Source: Neorhizobium galegae bv. orientalis str. HAMBI 540 | GTDB lineage: Bacteria > Pseudomonadota > Alphaproteobacteria > Rhizobiales > Rhizobiaceae | Assembly (NCBI RefSeq): GCF_000731315.1 | Contig: NZ_HG938354.1 | Coordinates: forward strand, 1,302,001 to 1,366,000 | Length of the DNA stretch: 64,000 nucleotides | Direction of reading: 5' to 3' | Shown: positions 1 through 8,786 of the stretch, one piece after another | Layout of the letters: each line of letters starts with the position of its first letter | Numbering within the stretch: the stretch's first letter is position 1 | Made by a program: the position numbers and the translations under genes | The notes under the pieces: generated by a model | Databases searched by the model: none | What the model was told of the DNA's origin: nothing | Seen by the model: only the letters and a program-made list of their open reading frames with translations

Positions 1-680
1 ATGAAGACCGTCGTCTTGTGCAGTTCGGCCGAGAGCTGCATGAATTGGCCCTGCAACTGCCGACGGATCAGTGGATCAAGGGCGGAAAACGGCTCGTCCA
101 TCAGAAGGATCGACGGATTGGCGGCAATTGCGCGGGCCAGACCGACGCGCTGCTGCATGCCGCCGGACAGTTCGTCGGGGTATTTCAGGTCCCAGCCCGT
201 CAGCTCGACAGTTTCGATCGCCTGGCGGGCGACCTCACGCCGCTTCTCTTCCGGTACGCCACGGACTTCAAGAGCGAAGGCCACGTTGTCGCGCACGTTT
301 CTGTGCGGCATCAGCGCCATGTTCTGGAACACCATGCCGATCTTTTCGGCGCGCAACTGTCTGAGTTCCTTCGGCCCCATCGCATTGACGTTCCGGCCCT
401 CTATATAGACCGCGCCGTCCGTGGGCTCGATTAGCCGATTGATATGGCGGATGAGCGTGGATTTCCCAGAGCCGCTCAGCCCCATGATACAGAAGATCTC
501 CCCGCGCCCGACGCTGAAACTGGCGTCGCGCACGCCGACGACACAGTCGAGCTTATCGCGGATGTCGGTTTTCGACAGCTGGCCCGACTTGATGGATTGG
601 ATTGCCTGCTTGGCCCGTCCGCCAAAGACTTTCCAGATGCCCTCACATCTGATCACTGCTTCCTGAGGCTGCTTATTCAT
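1..680 (-). CDS. Quaternary-amine (glycine/proline betaine-type) ABC transporter ATP-binding protein, 3' end beyond window
   Basis: Energises import of a quaternary amine osmolyte at the inner membrane. Reading the minus strand from the ATG at 680 gives 225 full codons with no stop before the window edge. Walker A is GLSGSGKST, the Q-loop is VFQNMALMPH, the signature is LSGGMQQRVGLARA and Walker B is ILLMDEPFSALD. The roughly 25-residue insertion before the core (IKSGQLSKTDIRDK) and the text ALMPHR are typical of ProV/OpuAA/HutV-type ATPases rather than of sugar or peptide importers. It is divergent from the GntR gene and the betaine-type catabolic operon, which fits import of the substrate of that operon. 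The permease and binding protein probably lie beyond the left edge. The family call is solid; the exact substrate is inferred. Confidence 0.9.
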   Translation of the reverse strand, partial: MNKQPQEAVIRCEGIWKVFGGRAKQAIQSIKSGQLSKTDIRDKLDCVVGVRDASFSVGRGEIFCIMGLSGSGKSTLIRHINRLIEPTDGAVYIEGRNVNAMGPKELRQLRAEKIGMVFQNMALMPHRNVRDNVAFALEVRGVPEEKRREVARQAIETVELTGWDLKYPDELSGGMQQRVGLARAIAANPSILLMDEPFSALDPLIRRQLQGQFMQLSAELHKTTVF

Positions 681-724
681 TCACCCCGTTCCCATTTGTT
701 GTTTTTAGTCTTACAACATAAATA

Positions 725-738
725 TTGTCAGTAGACAA
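725..738. promoter_or_regulatory. Candidate GntR operator between divergent transporter and catabolic operon
   Basis: The dyad TTGTC-AGTA-GACAA lies in the 124-bp gap between the transporter ATPase and the GntR gene. GntR/FCD regulators usually bind short dyads of this TTGT...ACAA type next to their own gene. The surrounding 700-760 is AT-rich (TTGTTGTTTTTAG, TTACAACATAAATA), as expected of divergent promoters. The link to this regulator is inferred. Confidence 0.45.
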
Positions 739-804
739 CATGTATTATGCTAGGCTACAGAGAACACAGATAGGGCGCAGGGCAAACCTGTGTGAGGAAA
801 CCCA

Positions 805-1512
805 ATGATCCGCGAACCCAAGCGCAACAAACTGAATTGCCTTGAAGACCTGCGCCGCCGAATCCTGACCGAGGCGCTTGAGCCCGGCAGCTATCTTGAT
901 GAGACCGAAATTTCGGAGGCTTACGGCATATCGCGCCCGCCGTTGCGCGAACTTCTGCGTCAGCTGGCCGGTGAAGGCTATGTGATCCTTCACGAAAACC
1001 GCGGCGCGCAGGTTGCACCGATGACGCACAAGACGCTGCGCAACTTCTTCATCGCCGCGCCGATGATCTACGCGGCCATTGGCCGATTGGCGGCTCAGAA
1101 TGCGACTACAGCGCAGATCATGCGCCTCAAGGACACGCAGCTGATGTTCCGCGCAGCGATCCGCGATGGGAATACCGAGCAGCGGACCCTGACGAACGAG
1201 CGCTTTCACTCGATCATGGGCGAGATGGCCGACAACGAGTTTCTGATGCCGAGCCTGAGGCGCCTGCTGATCGATCATGCGCGCATCGGCATGATTTTCT
1301 ACAACACGCGCCGGCCGGAACTGGCCGATCAGCGCGCAGTCGCGGTCGAGCAGCACGATCAATTCATTAGGCTGATCGAGGAGCACGACGCAGATGGCTG
1401 CGCCGACCTCGCCATAGCGCATTGGGAGCTTTCGCGCGCCCAGATCGAAAGTTTCGTCGCGCCAGCATCCTTCTTCGTCCCGCTGGGGCGAGTACCTGAC
1501 AGTATGCCATGA
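805..1512 (+). CDS. GntR-family transcriptional regulator (FCD/FadR subfamily)
   Basis: A ligand-responsive repressor or activator, likely of the operon it heads and of the divergent transporter. The N-terminal winged helix-turn-helix (about residues 8-70) contains ETEISEAYGISRPPLREL and RQLAGEGYV, the recognition region of GntR proteins. The C-terminal all-helical part (about 80-225), with ERFHSIMGEMADNEF and EQHDQFIRLIEEHDADG, matches the FCD ligand-binding fold, whose conserved His residues often bind a metal. The start is supported by GAGGAAA at 794-800. Length (235 aa) is normal. Only 10 bp separate it from the DapA-type gene, so it is probably cotranscribed. The effector is likely a pathway intermediate. 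Confidence 0.92.
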   Translation: MIREPKRNKLNCLEDLRRRILTEALEPGSYLDETEISEAYGISRPPLRELLRQLAGEGYVILHENRGAQVAPMTHKTLRNFFIAAPMIYAAIGRLAAQNATTAQIMRLKDTQLMFRAAIRDGNTEQRTLTNERFHSIMGEMADNEFLMPSLRRLLIDHARIGMIFYNTRRPELADQRAVAVEQHDQFIRLIEEHDADGCADLAIAHWELSRAQIESFVAPASFFVPLGRVPDSMP

Positions 1513-1522
1513 GGAGCATTTC

Positions 1523-2428
1523 ATGAAATTCGAGGGGATCTACACGCCGGTCATTACCCCGCATCGCGGCGACGGTTCGATCGATCGCGATGCCTTTGCC
1601 AAGATGATCGAATACCTGGTTGCGTCAGGCGTCCACGGCATCATCAATGGCGGTTCGACCGGCGAGTACTACGCCCAGTCGATGGATGAGCGGATCGAGT
1701 TGGCGACACTTGCCAAGGAAATCATCGGCGACCGCGTCGCGCTGATCATCGGCACCGGAGCCATCAGGCTTCAGGATTCGATCCAGGTGGCGGAGACGGC
1801 GGCAAAAATCGGCGCCTCTGCAATCCTCGTCGGATCCCCTCCCTATGCCGTGCCGACCGAGCGGGAAAATGCCCTGAACGCGCTGGCGATCGACCGTGCT
1901 GCCGATCTCCCGATCATGCTCTACAACTACCCCGGCCGCATGGGCATTAACATGGGCGAGGAATTCCTCGACCGCGTCGGCCGCAGCCGCAACTTCCGCG
2001 CCATCAAGGAAAGCTCCGGCGATATCAACCGGGTGCATCTGCTGGCCCGTGATTACCCGCATATCCAGATGTCCTGCGGCATGGACGACCAAGCGCTGGA
2101 ATTCTTTGTCTGGGGCGCGCGCAGCTGGGTCTGCGGTGGATCGAACTTCCTGCCGACAGAACATATCGCGCTTTATCGGGCCTGCGCCATAGAGGGCAAT
2201 TTTGACAAGGGGCGCCGGATCATGTCGGCGATGATGCCGCTGATGCGGGTGCTCGAGCAGGGCGGCAAATTCATTCAGTGCATCAAGTATGGATGCGAGA
2301 TGGGCGGTCTCTATGCCGGCCCTCCCCGGCCGCCGCTCAAGGGATTGAACAAGGGCGACATGCGCCAGCTTGAACAGGTGGTGCGGGTCTTGAAGCGCAC
2401 GATTGCACAGATTGAAGCGGAGGCATAA
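1523..2428 (+). CDS. DapA/N-acetylneuraminate lyase superfamily protein (candidate hydroxyproline-pathway deaminase, HypD-like)
   Basis: A (beta/alpha)8 Schiff-base aldolase/dehydratase of 301 aa. The substrate loop GGSTGEYY (about 43-50), the catalytic Tyr in LYNYPGRMG (Y134) and the Schiff-base Lys in RAIKESSGD (K162) are all present, so it should be active. RBS GAGGAGC lies just before the ATG. Members of this family next to aldehyde dehydrogenases and hydroxyproline genes act as delta-1-pyrroline-4-hydroxy-2-carboxylate deaminase, giving alpha-ketoglutarate semialdehyde; with HpbD downstream and ALDH immediately after, that role fits. Alternatives are other 2-keto acid dehydratases or aldolases. 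The fold is certain; the reaction is inferred from context. Confidence 0.85.
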   Translation: MKFEGIYTPVITPHRGDGSIDRDAFAKMIEYLVASGVHGIINGGSTGEYYAQSMDERIELATLAKEIIGDRVALIIGTGAIRLQDSIQVAETAAKIGASAILVGSPPYAVPTERENALNALAIDRAADLPIMLYNYPGRMGINMGEEFLDRVGRSRNFRAIKESSGDINRVHLLARDYPHIQMSCGMDDQALEFFVWGARSWVCGGSNFLPTEHIALYRACAIEGNFDKGRRIMSAMMPLMRVLEQGGKFIQCIKYGCEMGGLYAGPPRPPLKGLNKGDMRQLEQVVRVLKRTIAQIEAEA

Positions 2429-2430
2429 CG

Positions 2431-3930
2431 ATGGGCGAGCTACTGACACACGACGAATACAAGGCGATCGCCGCTGGACTGGAATTTCCCACCCAGGCCT
2501 TTATTGATGGCAGCTTCCGGCCGGCACTCTCGGGCAAGACTTTCGAGACAGTCAACCCGGCCACCGGCAAGATCCTGGCCAATGTCGTCTCATGCAGTGC
2601 CCAGGATGTGGATTTCGCGGTCGAGAAGGCGCGAGACGCCTTCGAGGACGGCCGCTGGTCGCGACTTCATCCGACGGCCCGCAAGGAAATCCTCATCCGG
2701 CTGGCCAAACTTCTGAAGCACAACGCTCGCGAGCTTGCCGTTCTCGAAAGCCTCGATAGCGGCAAGACCATCTATGACTGCGAAAATGTCGATGTCCCGG
2801 AAACTATTCATTGCCTTACCTGGCATGCCGAGCTGATCGACAAGATCTACGACCAGGTCTCGCCAGCCTCGGACAATCACATCGCCATGATCGTCCGCGA
2901 GCCCGTGGGCGTCGTCGGCCTGGTGCTGCCCTGGAATTTCCCTCTGCTGATGCTGGCCTGGAAAATCGGCCCGGCTTTGGCGGCCGGCAACTCCGTGATC
3001 GTCAAGCCCGCCAAGGAAACGACTCTGACGGCGCTTCGCGTGGCAGAGCTTGCGATGGAGGCTGGCATTCCGGCCGGCGTCTTCAATGTGCTTCCCGGCA
3101 GCGGCGCAGAAGTTGGCGAACCCCTCGGCCGGCATATGGACGTGGATATGGTGTCGTTTACCGGCTCCACCGAAACTGGCCGACGCTTCCCACGCTACTC
3201 AGCCGAATCCAATCTTAAGGAAGTGACCCTGGAGATGGGGGGCAAGAACCCCGCCGTCGTCCTAGACGATGCGGAGAACCTCGATCGCGTCGCCGCGCAT
3301 GTCGTCAACGGCGCTTTCTGGAACATGGGAGAAAACTGCTCGGCCTCGTCGAGGCTCATCGTTCAGCGCGGCGTCAAGGACGAGTTGTTGAAGCGAATGA
3401 TCGCCCATGCGCGCGAATGGCCGATGGGCGATCCGCTGAACCCCGAAAACCGGGTCGGCGCCCTCGTTTCGAAAGCCCATTTCGACAAGGTCTGCTCCTA
3501 TTTCGAAAAGGGCCAGAACGTGCTCCTGGGCGGCAGGGCGAAAGACGGCTTCGTCGAGCCGACCATCATCGATGTTGCGGATCGCCAAGCGAAGATCGTT
3601 CGCGAAGAGGTGTTCGGCCCGGTCCTGTCCGTTCTGACCGTCGAGAGCTTCGACGAAGCGATCGCACTGGCCAATGACACGGAATACGGGCTCGCCGCCT
3701 CGATCTATACCGCGAACACGAAGCGCGCGATCCGCGGCGCCCGTGCCATCCGTGCAGGCACCGTCACCGTCAATTCCTTCGGCGAAGGCGATATCACGAC
3801 GCCGTTCGGCGGCTTCAAGTCCTCGGGCTTCGGCGGCCGCGACAACGGCATTCACGCCCATGACCAGTACACGCGGATCAAGACGATCTGGCTCGACCTC
3901 ACCGACGATGCGGACGAGGCCGTCGCTTGA
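2431..3930 (+). CDS. NAD(P)+-dependent aldehyde dehydrogenase
   Basis: Oxidises an aldehyde to the acid in the cytoplasm; here possibly alpha-ketoglutarate semialdehyde or an amino-aldehyde. The 499-aa length is standard. Visible landmarks are PWNF (167-170), the cofactor Lys in VKPAKE (K192), GSTETG (245-250), general base E268 in LEMGGKNP, the nucleophile C303 in GENCSASSR, and EVFGPVLSV near the C-terminus. RBS GGAGG lies 8-9 nt before the ATG. It starts 2 bp after the DapA-type gene stops and its stop overlaps the next start, so translation is probably coupled. Resembles PuuC/betaine-aldehyde type enzymes; substrate assignment rests on the operon. Confidence 0.9.
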   Translation: MGELLTHDEYKAIAAGLEFPTQAFIDGSFRPALSGKTFETVNPATGKILANVVSCSAQDVDFAVEKARDAFEDGRWSRLHPTARKEILIRLAKLLKHNARELAVLESLDSGKTIYDCENVDVPETIHCLTWHAELIDKIYDQVSPASDNHIAMIVREPVGVVGLVLPWNFPLLMLAWKIGPALAAGNSVIVKPAKETTLTALRVAELAMEAGIPAGVFNVLPGSGAEVGEPLGRHMDVDMVSFTGSTETGRRFPRYSAESNLKEVTLEMGGKNPAVVLDDAENLDRVAAHVVNGAFWNMGENCSASSRLIVQRGVKDELLKRMIAHAREWPMGDPLNPENRVGALVSKAHFDKVCSYFEKGQNVLLGGRAKDGFVEPTIIDVADRQAKIVREEVFGPVLSVLTVESFDEAIALANDTEYGLAASIYTANTKRAIRGARAIRAGTVTVNSFGEGDITTPFGGFKSSGFGGRDNGIHAHDQYTRIKTIWLDLTDDADEAVA

Positions 3931-5273
3931 AAACCTACCAGGCTGAACGGCTGCCGGTACATCGGGGACCGGCAGCCTGGAACGCCATCCTCCCCGCCCA
4001 GCCGGCCTCGTCTCCGCTCGACAGCGTTATCCGCGTCGATGTCGCCATTGTCGGCGGCGGCTTTGCCGGCCTCTCGGCTGCCAGACGCTTGAAACAGAAT
4101 GCGCCGGATCTCCGCATTGCGATGCTGGAGGCCGGTGCCATGGCCGAAGGCGCGTCGGGCCGCAATTCCGGCTTCATGATCGACCTGCCGCACGACCTGC
4201 AATCCGACGATTACGCTGGCAAGGGCGTCTCGGCCGACCGGCACATGATCGGCTTGAACCGCGCCGCCATCGCTTTCGCGCGCGAGGCAGTGGAAGACTA
4301 TCGCATTGATCCCGCCTTCTTCGATCCTGCGGGAAAGATCAATGGCGCCGCCGGCCGGAGCGGCCACAGCCTGAACGTCAGCTATTCCGACCATCTCGAC
4401 CGCCTCGGCGAGGCGAATGAAATGCTCGACGCACAGGCCATGCATGAGGTGACCGGCAGCCGCCATTACACGTCGGGCCTGTTCACGCCGGGCACCGTCA
4501 TGCTGCAGCCCGCGGGATATGTCCGCTCGCTCGCCGCCGGTCTGCGGCAGGACAGCGTGCAGATTTTCGAGGGCACACCGGTGGAGAAGATCGTCCGCGC
4601 CGGCGCGGGTTGGGATCTGGTCTCGCGGAAGGGACGCGTCAGCGCCGGCAAGGTCATTCTCGCCAACAACGGCCATCTCGAAAGCTTCGGCTTCGCCCGC
4701 AAGCGGCTGATGCATGTGTTTCTCTACGCCTCAATGACGGTCGAGCTGGACAAGGACACCCTCGCCAAGCTGGGTGGCCAGCCGCGCTGGGGCATCACAC
4801 CTTCCGACCCGATGGGCACGACGATGCGCCGCATCGACACCGCGCAAGGGGGAAACCGCATTATCACCCGCACCTGCGCCAGCTATCTGCCCGAGATGGT
4901 GCCGTCGGAAGCCTTGGTCGAGCGCGCCGCACGGGTTCACCGCGAGAAATTCGCGGACCGTTTTCCTGACATTCCCGACGTGCCGATGCAATATAGCTGG
5001 GCGGGGCATCTGTGCCTGAGCTGGAACGGCGTTGCCGTGATGCGCGAACTGGAGCCGAACCTGTTTTCAGCCTGCTGCGACAACGGTCTGGGCACCGTGC
5101 GCAGCACCCTGACCGGCATCGGGGCCGCGGATTTGCTGCTGAGAAAGCAGACTGAAATTTCAGCCCATTTTCTTGCCGAGGAAGAGCCGACCAAGCTCAT
5201 GCCGTCGCCCTTCGCCGAGATCGGCGCGAACCTGTACTTCCGCTGGAAAGAATGGCGCGCCCGCGCGGAATAG
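3927..5273 (+). CDS. FAD-dependent amino acid/amine oxidoreductase (DAO family)
   Basis: A flavoprotein of the DadA/glycine-oxidase/PuuB type, 448 aa. The dinucleotide-binding motif VAIVGGGFAGLSAARRL is near residues 34-50, followed by the LEAGAMAEGASGRNSGF segment that contacts FAD in this family. The start is a TTG overlapping the aldehyde dehydrogenase stop (TTGA), with GAGG upstream; no better in-frame start lies before the FAD motif. In a hydroxyproline-betaine pathway such an enzyme could oxidise cis-4-hydroxy-D-proline or remove an N-methyl group. The family is clear; the exact substrate is not determined by sequence. Confidence 0.87.
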   Translation: MKTYQAERLPVHRGPAAWNAILPAQPASSPLDSVIRVDVAIVGGGFAGLSAARRLKQNAPDLRIAMLEAGAMAEGASGRNSGFMIDLPHDLQSDDYAGKGVSADRHMIGLNRAAIAFAREAVEDYRIDPAFFDPAGKINGAAGRSGHSLNVSYSDHLDRLGEANEMLDAQAMHEVTGSRHYTSGLFTPGTVMLQPAGYVRSLAAGLRQDSVQIFEGTPVEKIVRAGAGWDLVSRKGRVSAGKVILANNGHLESFGFARKRLMHVFLYASMTVELDKDTLAKLGGQPRWGITPSDPMGTTMRRIDTAQGGNRIITRTCASYLPEMVPSEALVERAARVHREKFADRFPDIPDVPMQYSWAGHLCLSWNGVAVMRELEPNLFSACCDNGLGTVRSTLTGIGAADLLLRKQTEISAHFLAEEEPTKLMPSPFAEIGANLYFRWKEWRARAE

Positions 5274-5373
5274 ATCGATTGCCCGGTCGTTTTTCGGCAC
5301 CGGCAGTTCGGAAACATGACTGTGGGAATGGACCGGCGGCATCAGAATTGCCGACGCAGATGGAGGGAATTCA

Positions 5374-6927
5374 ATGATCGAAGCAGCAGTTCGACACACC
5401 CGTTCCGGAGGACGAGATGCGCGGCGCACGAAGCGAACGGCACCCGACTTCGGCATGCTGCCGTCGCTCCACCGCAACCTACCCGTGACCGAGCTGATGG
5501 ACGAGGAACATGTCGCCCGCATCGACGATGCCTCGATGTCTATTCTCGAAGAGGTCGGTGTCGTTTTCCGCGATCCGATCGCACTTGAGGAGTGGAAACA
5601 GGCCGGCGCCGATGTTCGCGGCGAGCGGGTTCATCTCGATCGCGCCCTGGTGCGCCAGCTGATCTCGACCATTCCGTCCAGTTGGACCTACCGCGCCCGC
5701 AACCCGGAGCGCAGCCTGCCCTTCGGCGGCAAGCATTCGATCTTCGTGCCGATGACCGGTGCGCCCTTCATTCGCGACCTGGAAGATGTGAGACGCTGGC
5801 CGACGATCGCCGACCTCAACATGTTCCACAAGCTGTCGCATATGTCGCCAGCGCTGCATTCGACGGCCCACCACATCGTCGAGCCGATGGATATGGTGGT
5901 CAGCCACCGCCATCTGGCGATCACCTATTCGTCGATGAAATACAGCGACAAGACCTTCATGGGCATGACGACCTCGGGCAAGAATGCCGAGGATGTGCTC
6001 GACATGTGCGAGATCCTGTTCGGCCGTGAGACGATGGAGGAAACGCCCGTCGTCACCGGAAACTGCAACGGCAATTCGCCGCTCGTCTGGGACGAGACCA
6101 TGCTGTCGGCGATGCGGGCCTTCTGCCGCCGCAACCAGCCGGTCTTGTGCTCGCCCTTCCTGCTCGGCGGCGCCAACACGCCGGCCTCCGTGGCGCCAGC
6201 TGTGGCCCAACTCAACGCCGAGGCCCTGTCAGCACTCGCCTATACCCAGATTGTGCGCAAGGGTTGCCCGGCAATCTACGGCCACTATCTCTCGACCGTC
6301 TCGATGAAGTCGGGCGCCCCGATGGCCGGCACGCCGGAAATCAGCCTGATGAACTACATGATCGGCCAGATGGCGCGCTTCTACGGGGTTCCGTGGAGAA
6401 CATCGAACCTTCTTGGCGGCGCCAAGACCTTCGATGCCCAGGCCGGCTATGAAAGTGCCATGACGATGAATGCCGTGCTCCACGCCGGCGCCAACTACAT
6501 CTGGCACTCCGCCGGCTGGAATGAGGCCGGCATGCATTGCTCGGTCGCAAAATTCGTCGTCGATGCCGAGATGTGCGCCATGGGCTACCGCATGGCTGAA
6601 GGCGTGCGCTGGGACGATTTCGACGAGGCGCTCAGCGCCGTCCGCGATGTCGGCCCCGGCGGCCATTATCTCGGGCACCCCCATACCCATGCCAATTTCC
6701 AGCGCGCCTTCTTTATGCCCAAGCTGTTCAACAACGATTCCATCGAGCAATGGCAGGTCGATGGCTCCGTAGAGATCACCGGCCGGGCACTCCAGTATGC
6801 GAAACGCCTGCTGGACGATTACGAGGAGCCGAAACTCGACGAAGGCGTAGACGAGGCGCTGCGCGACTATATGGAGCGACGCAAAAGAGAAATCCCGGCC
6901 GTCGACGCGCTCAATACAGAGCACTAA
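5374..6927 (+). CDS. MttB-superfamily (trimethylamine methyltransferase-like) protein without pyrrolysine
   Basis: A 517-aa TIM-barrel corrinoid-type methyltransferase homologue. Diagnostic stretches include HHIVEPMDMV, GNCNGNSPLVW and GAGANYIWHSAGW-like text near the C-terminal third (LHAGANYIWHSAGWNEAGMH). There is no in-frame amber codon, so it belongs to the large non-pyrrolysine branch whose characterised members (MtgB, MtpB) demethylate glycine betaine or proline betaine. RBS GGAGGG at 5361. Preceded by a 100-bp gap and followed by the HpbD gene. Here it probably N-demethylates a betaine. No corrinoid-binding partner protein or reactivase is seen in the window, so the methyl acceptor is unknown. 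Confidence 0.87.
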   Translation: MIEAAVRHTRSGGRDARRTKRTAPDFGMLPSLHRNLPVTELMDEEHVARIDDASMSILEEVGVVFRDPIALEEWKQAGADVRGERVHLDRALVRQLISTIPSSWTYRARNPERSLPFGGKHSIFVPMTGAPFIRDLEDVRRWPTIADLNMFHKLSHMSPALHSTAHHIVEPMDMVVSHRHLAITYSSMKYSDKTFMGMTTSGKNAEDVLDMCEILFGRETMEETPVVTGNCNGNSPLVWDETMLSAMRAFCRRNQPVLCSPFLLGGANTPASVAPAVAQLNAEALSALAYTQIVRKGCPAIYGHYLSTVSMKSGAPMAGTPEISLMNYMIGQMARFYGVPWRTSNLLGGAKTFDAQAGYESAMTMNAVLHAGANYIWHSAGWNEAGMHCSVAKFVVDAEMCAMGYRMAEGVRWDDFDEALSAVRDVGPGGHYLGHPHTHANFQRAFFMPKLFNNDSIEQWQVDGSVEITGRALQYAKRLLDDYEEPKLDEGVDEALRDYMERRKREIPAVDALNTEH

Positions 6928-6981
6928 CCCCGTTCCCGGCTTGGCCGTTGCTCCGACAACGGCCGTTTTTTGGAGATGCCC

Positions 6982-8091
6982 GTGAAGATTTCAGAAATCC
7001 ATATTTATTCGCATGTCATGCCGGTCAAGAACGGACCGTACAAGATCGCCAGCAGCATCGTGCACGCGCTGGAATCGACCCTGGTCAAGATCGTTGCGGA
7101 CAACGGCCTGTTCGGCTGGGGCGAAACCTGCCCGGTCGGCCCGACCTACCAGCCGACCCACCCGAAAGGCGCCCGCGCTGCGCTCGAGGAAATGGCCCAG
7201 GGACTGATCGGCGCCGACCCGCTGCTGCCCGTGGTTCTTCGCCGCAAGATGGACAGCCTGCTGAACGGCCATTCCTATGCGAAGGCCGCCATCGACATCG
7301 CGGCTTACGACCTCATGGGCAAGCATTTCAACATGCGCGTTGCCGATCTGCTCGGCGGCGCGGTCACCGATCGCGTGCCGTCCTATTATGCCTCCGGCAT
7401 CGGCGAACCCGACGAAATCGCCGAGGTGGCGGCGGAAAAGGCTGCCGAGGGATATCCGCGCCTCCAAATCAAGATCGGCGGCGGCCGACCTGTCGAGGTC
7501 GATATCGCCGTGGTCCGCAAGGTCTGGGAGCGGGTCGGCAACCGCATGCGCCTCGCCGTCGACGGTAATCGGTCGCTGACGACACGCGACACGCTCAGGC
7601 TGAGCCGCGAATGCCTCGATATTCCCTTCATCCTCGAACAACCCTGCAATACCATTGAGGAGATCAAATCCATTCGCGGTCAGTTGCACCATGGCGTGTA
7701 TCTGGATGAAAACGGTGTCGACCTGACGACGGTGTTACGTGCCATTGGCGACGGTGTCTGCGACGGCTTTGGCATGAAGGTCACCCGCATCGGCGGCCTC
7801 CATGCCATGGCTACCTTCCGCGACATCTGCGAAGCTCGCTCGATGCCGCATACCTGCGACGATGCGTGGGGTGGCGACATTATCGCGGCCGCCTGCACCC
7901 ATATAGGTGCAACAGTTCGGCCTCAGCTATGCGAAGGCGTTTGGATCGCGCAACCTTATATCGAAAGCCACTTCGATCCAGAATACGGCGTCGTCGTGGA
8001 AGGGGGCCACATCAAGCTTCCTACTGGGCCGGGTCTAGGCGTTCTACCAAACGAAATCCTCTTCGGCGCGCCTTTAGCGTCCTACTCGTGA
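6982..8091 (+). CDS. hpbD: 4-hydroxyproline betaine 2-epimerase (enolase superfamily)
   Basis: Inverts C2 of trans-4-hydroxy-L-proline betaine to the cis-D form, the entry step of betonicine-type betaine degradation. The protein (369 aa from the GTG at 6982) matches my memory of HpbD from Pelagibaca over most of its length, for example [26 protein letters not shown] and [13 protein letters not shown]. Catalytic lysines K164 (LQIKIGG) and K266 (GFGMK) and metal ligands D194, E219 and D242 are in place. The ATG at 6976 is directly against the TGGAG at 6971-6975, so the GTG six bases later is the better start and gives the family N-terminus [11 protein letters not shown]. It is the last gene of the operon. 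Confidence 0.88.
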   Translation: MKISEIHIYSHVMPVKNGPYKIASSIVHALESTLVKIVADNGLFGWGETCPVGPTYQPTHPKGARAALEEMAQGLIGADPLLPVVLRRKMDSLLNGHSYAKAAIDIAAYDLMGKHFNMRVADLLGGAVTDRVPSYYASGIGEPDEIAEVAAEKAAEGYPRLQIKIGGGRPVEVDIAVVRKVWERVGNRMRLAVDGNRSLTTRDTLRLSRECLDIPFILEQPCNTIEEIKSIRGQLHHGVYLDENGVDLTTVLRAIGDGVCDGFGMKVTRIGGLHAMATFRDICEARSMPHTCDDAWGGDIIAAACTHIGATVRPQLCEGVWIAQPYIESHFDPEYGVVVEGGHIKLPTGPGLGVLPNEILFGAPLASYS

Positions 8092-8188
8092 GTACGGGAT
8101 TATGATTATGACGGCTACACATGATGAGGCTTCCACATGACGAGATTTGAACTGGGAACCATCCCTCCAATCATGGCCGGTGTCGTCC

Positions 8189-8760
8189 TCACGAACCGAG
8201 ACCTGGGCCAAGTCCAAATGCCGGGCTGGCCATGAGGTCGTGATCGGCGCCTATGCGACGGCAAGTTCCGCTCGCTGCTGGTCGGCGTCAACCGTGGTGA
8301 TCACTTCGTCTATGTCGGCCGGGTCGGGACCGGTTATGGCGCAAAGGTCGTCGATACGATTTTGGCGAAGTTTCGCGAACTCGCGACGACCAAATCACCG
8401 TTCACAGGGATCGGCGCGGCGAAGAAGGGGCCGATATCGTCTGACTGAAGCCGGAGCTTGTGGCCGAGATCCAGTTCGCCGGCTGGACGGCCGATGGCCT
8501 TGTCCGCCTGGCAGCATTCAAAGGCCTGCGCGAGGACAAACCCGCTCAAGAGGTCGTCGCTGAGAAGCCTGCCTCCCTTGTTGAAGCTGACGTGCCCGAT
8601 CCAGAGATCAAAGCGAAACCGCCGACGGCGAGGACACCTTTCCGCAAGGGCGGAAAAGCAAATGTGATGGGCGTGTTGATTTCCAATCCTGAGAAACCGC
8701 TATGGCCGGACGCGAACGACAGCCACCCCGAAGTGCCGACGTACGTGTTCATCAATCTGA
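8189..8760 (+). pseudogene. ligD: Decayed ligD fragment (NHEJ ATP-dependent DNA ligase, OB-fold and start of polymerase domain)
   Basis: Three reading frames in sequence carry LigD text. First ETWAKSKCRAGHEVVIGAY; then, after a frameshift near 8265, FRSLLVGVNRGDHFVYVGRV and LATTKSPFTGIGAAKKGP; then, after a stop and shift near 8444, LKPELVAEIQFAGWTADG and AAFKGLRED. It continues into VMGVLISNPEKPLWPDANDS, the normal start of the LigD polymerase domain. The adenylation domain with its catalytic Lys is absent. This is a non-functional remnant. Bases 8092-8188 between HpbD and it hold nothing I recognise. Confidence 0.85.
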
Positions 8761-8786
8761 GCTTTCGACCAGTTCGGCCGTGCTTT

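Noticed and set aside
6976..6978. ATG as the HpbD start
   Set aside because: It directly abuts the only RBS; the GTG six bases later has correct spacing and gives the family N-terminus.
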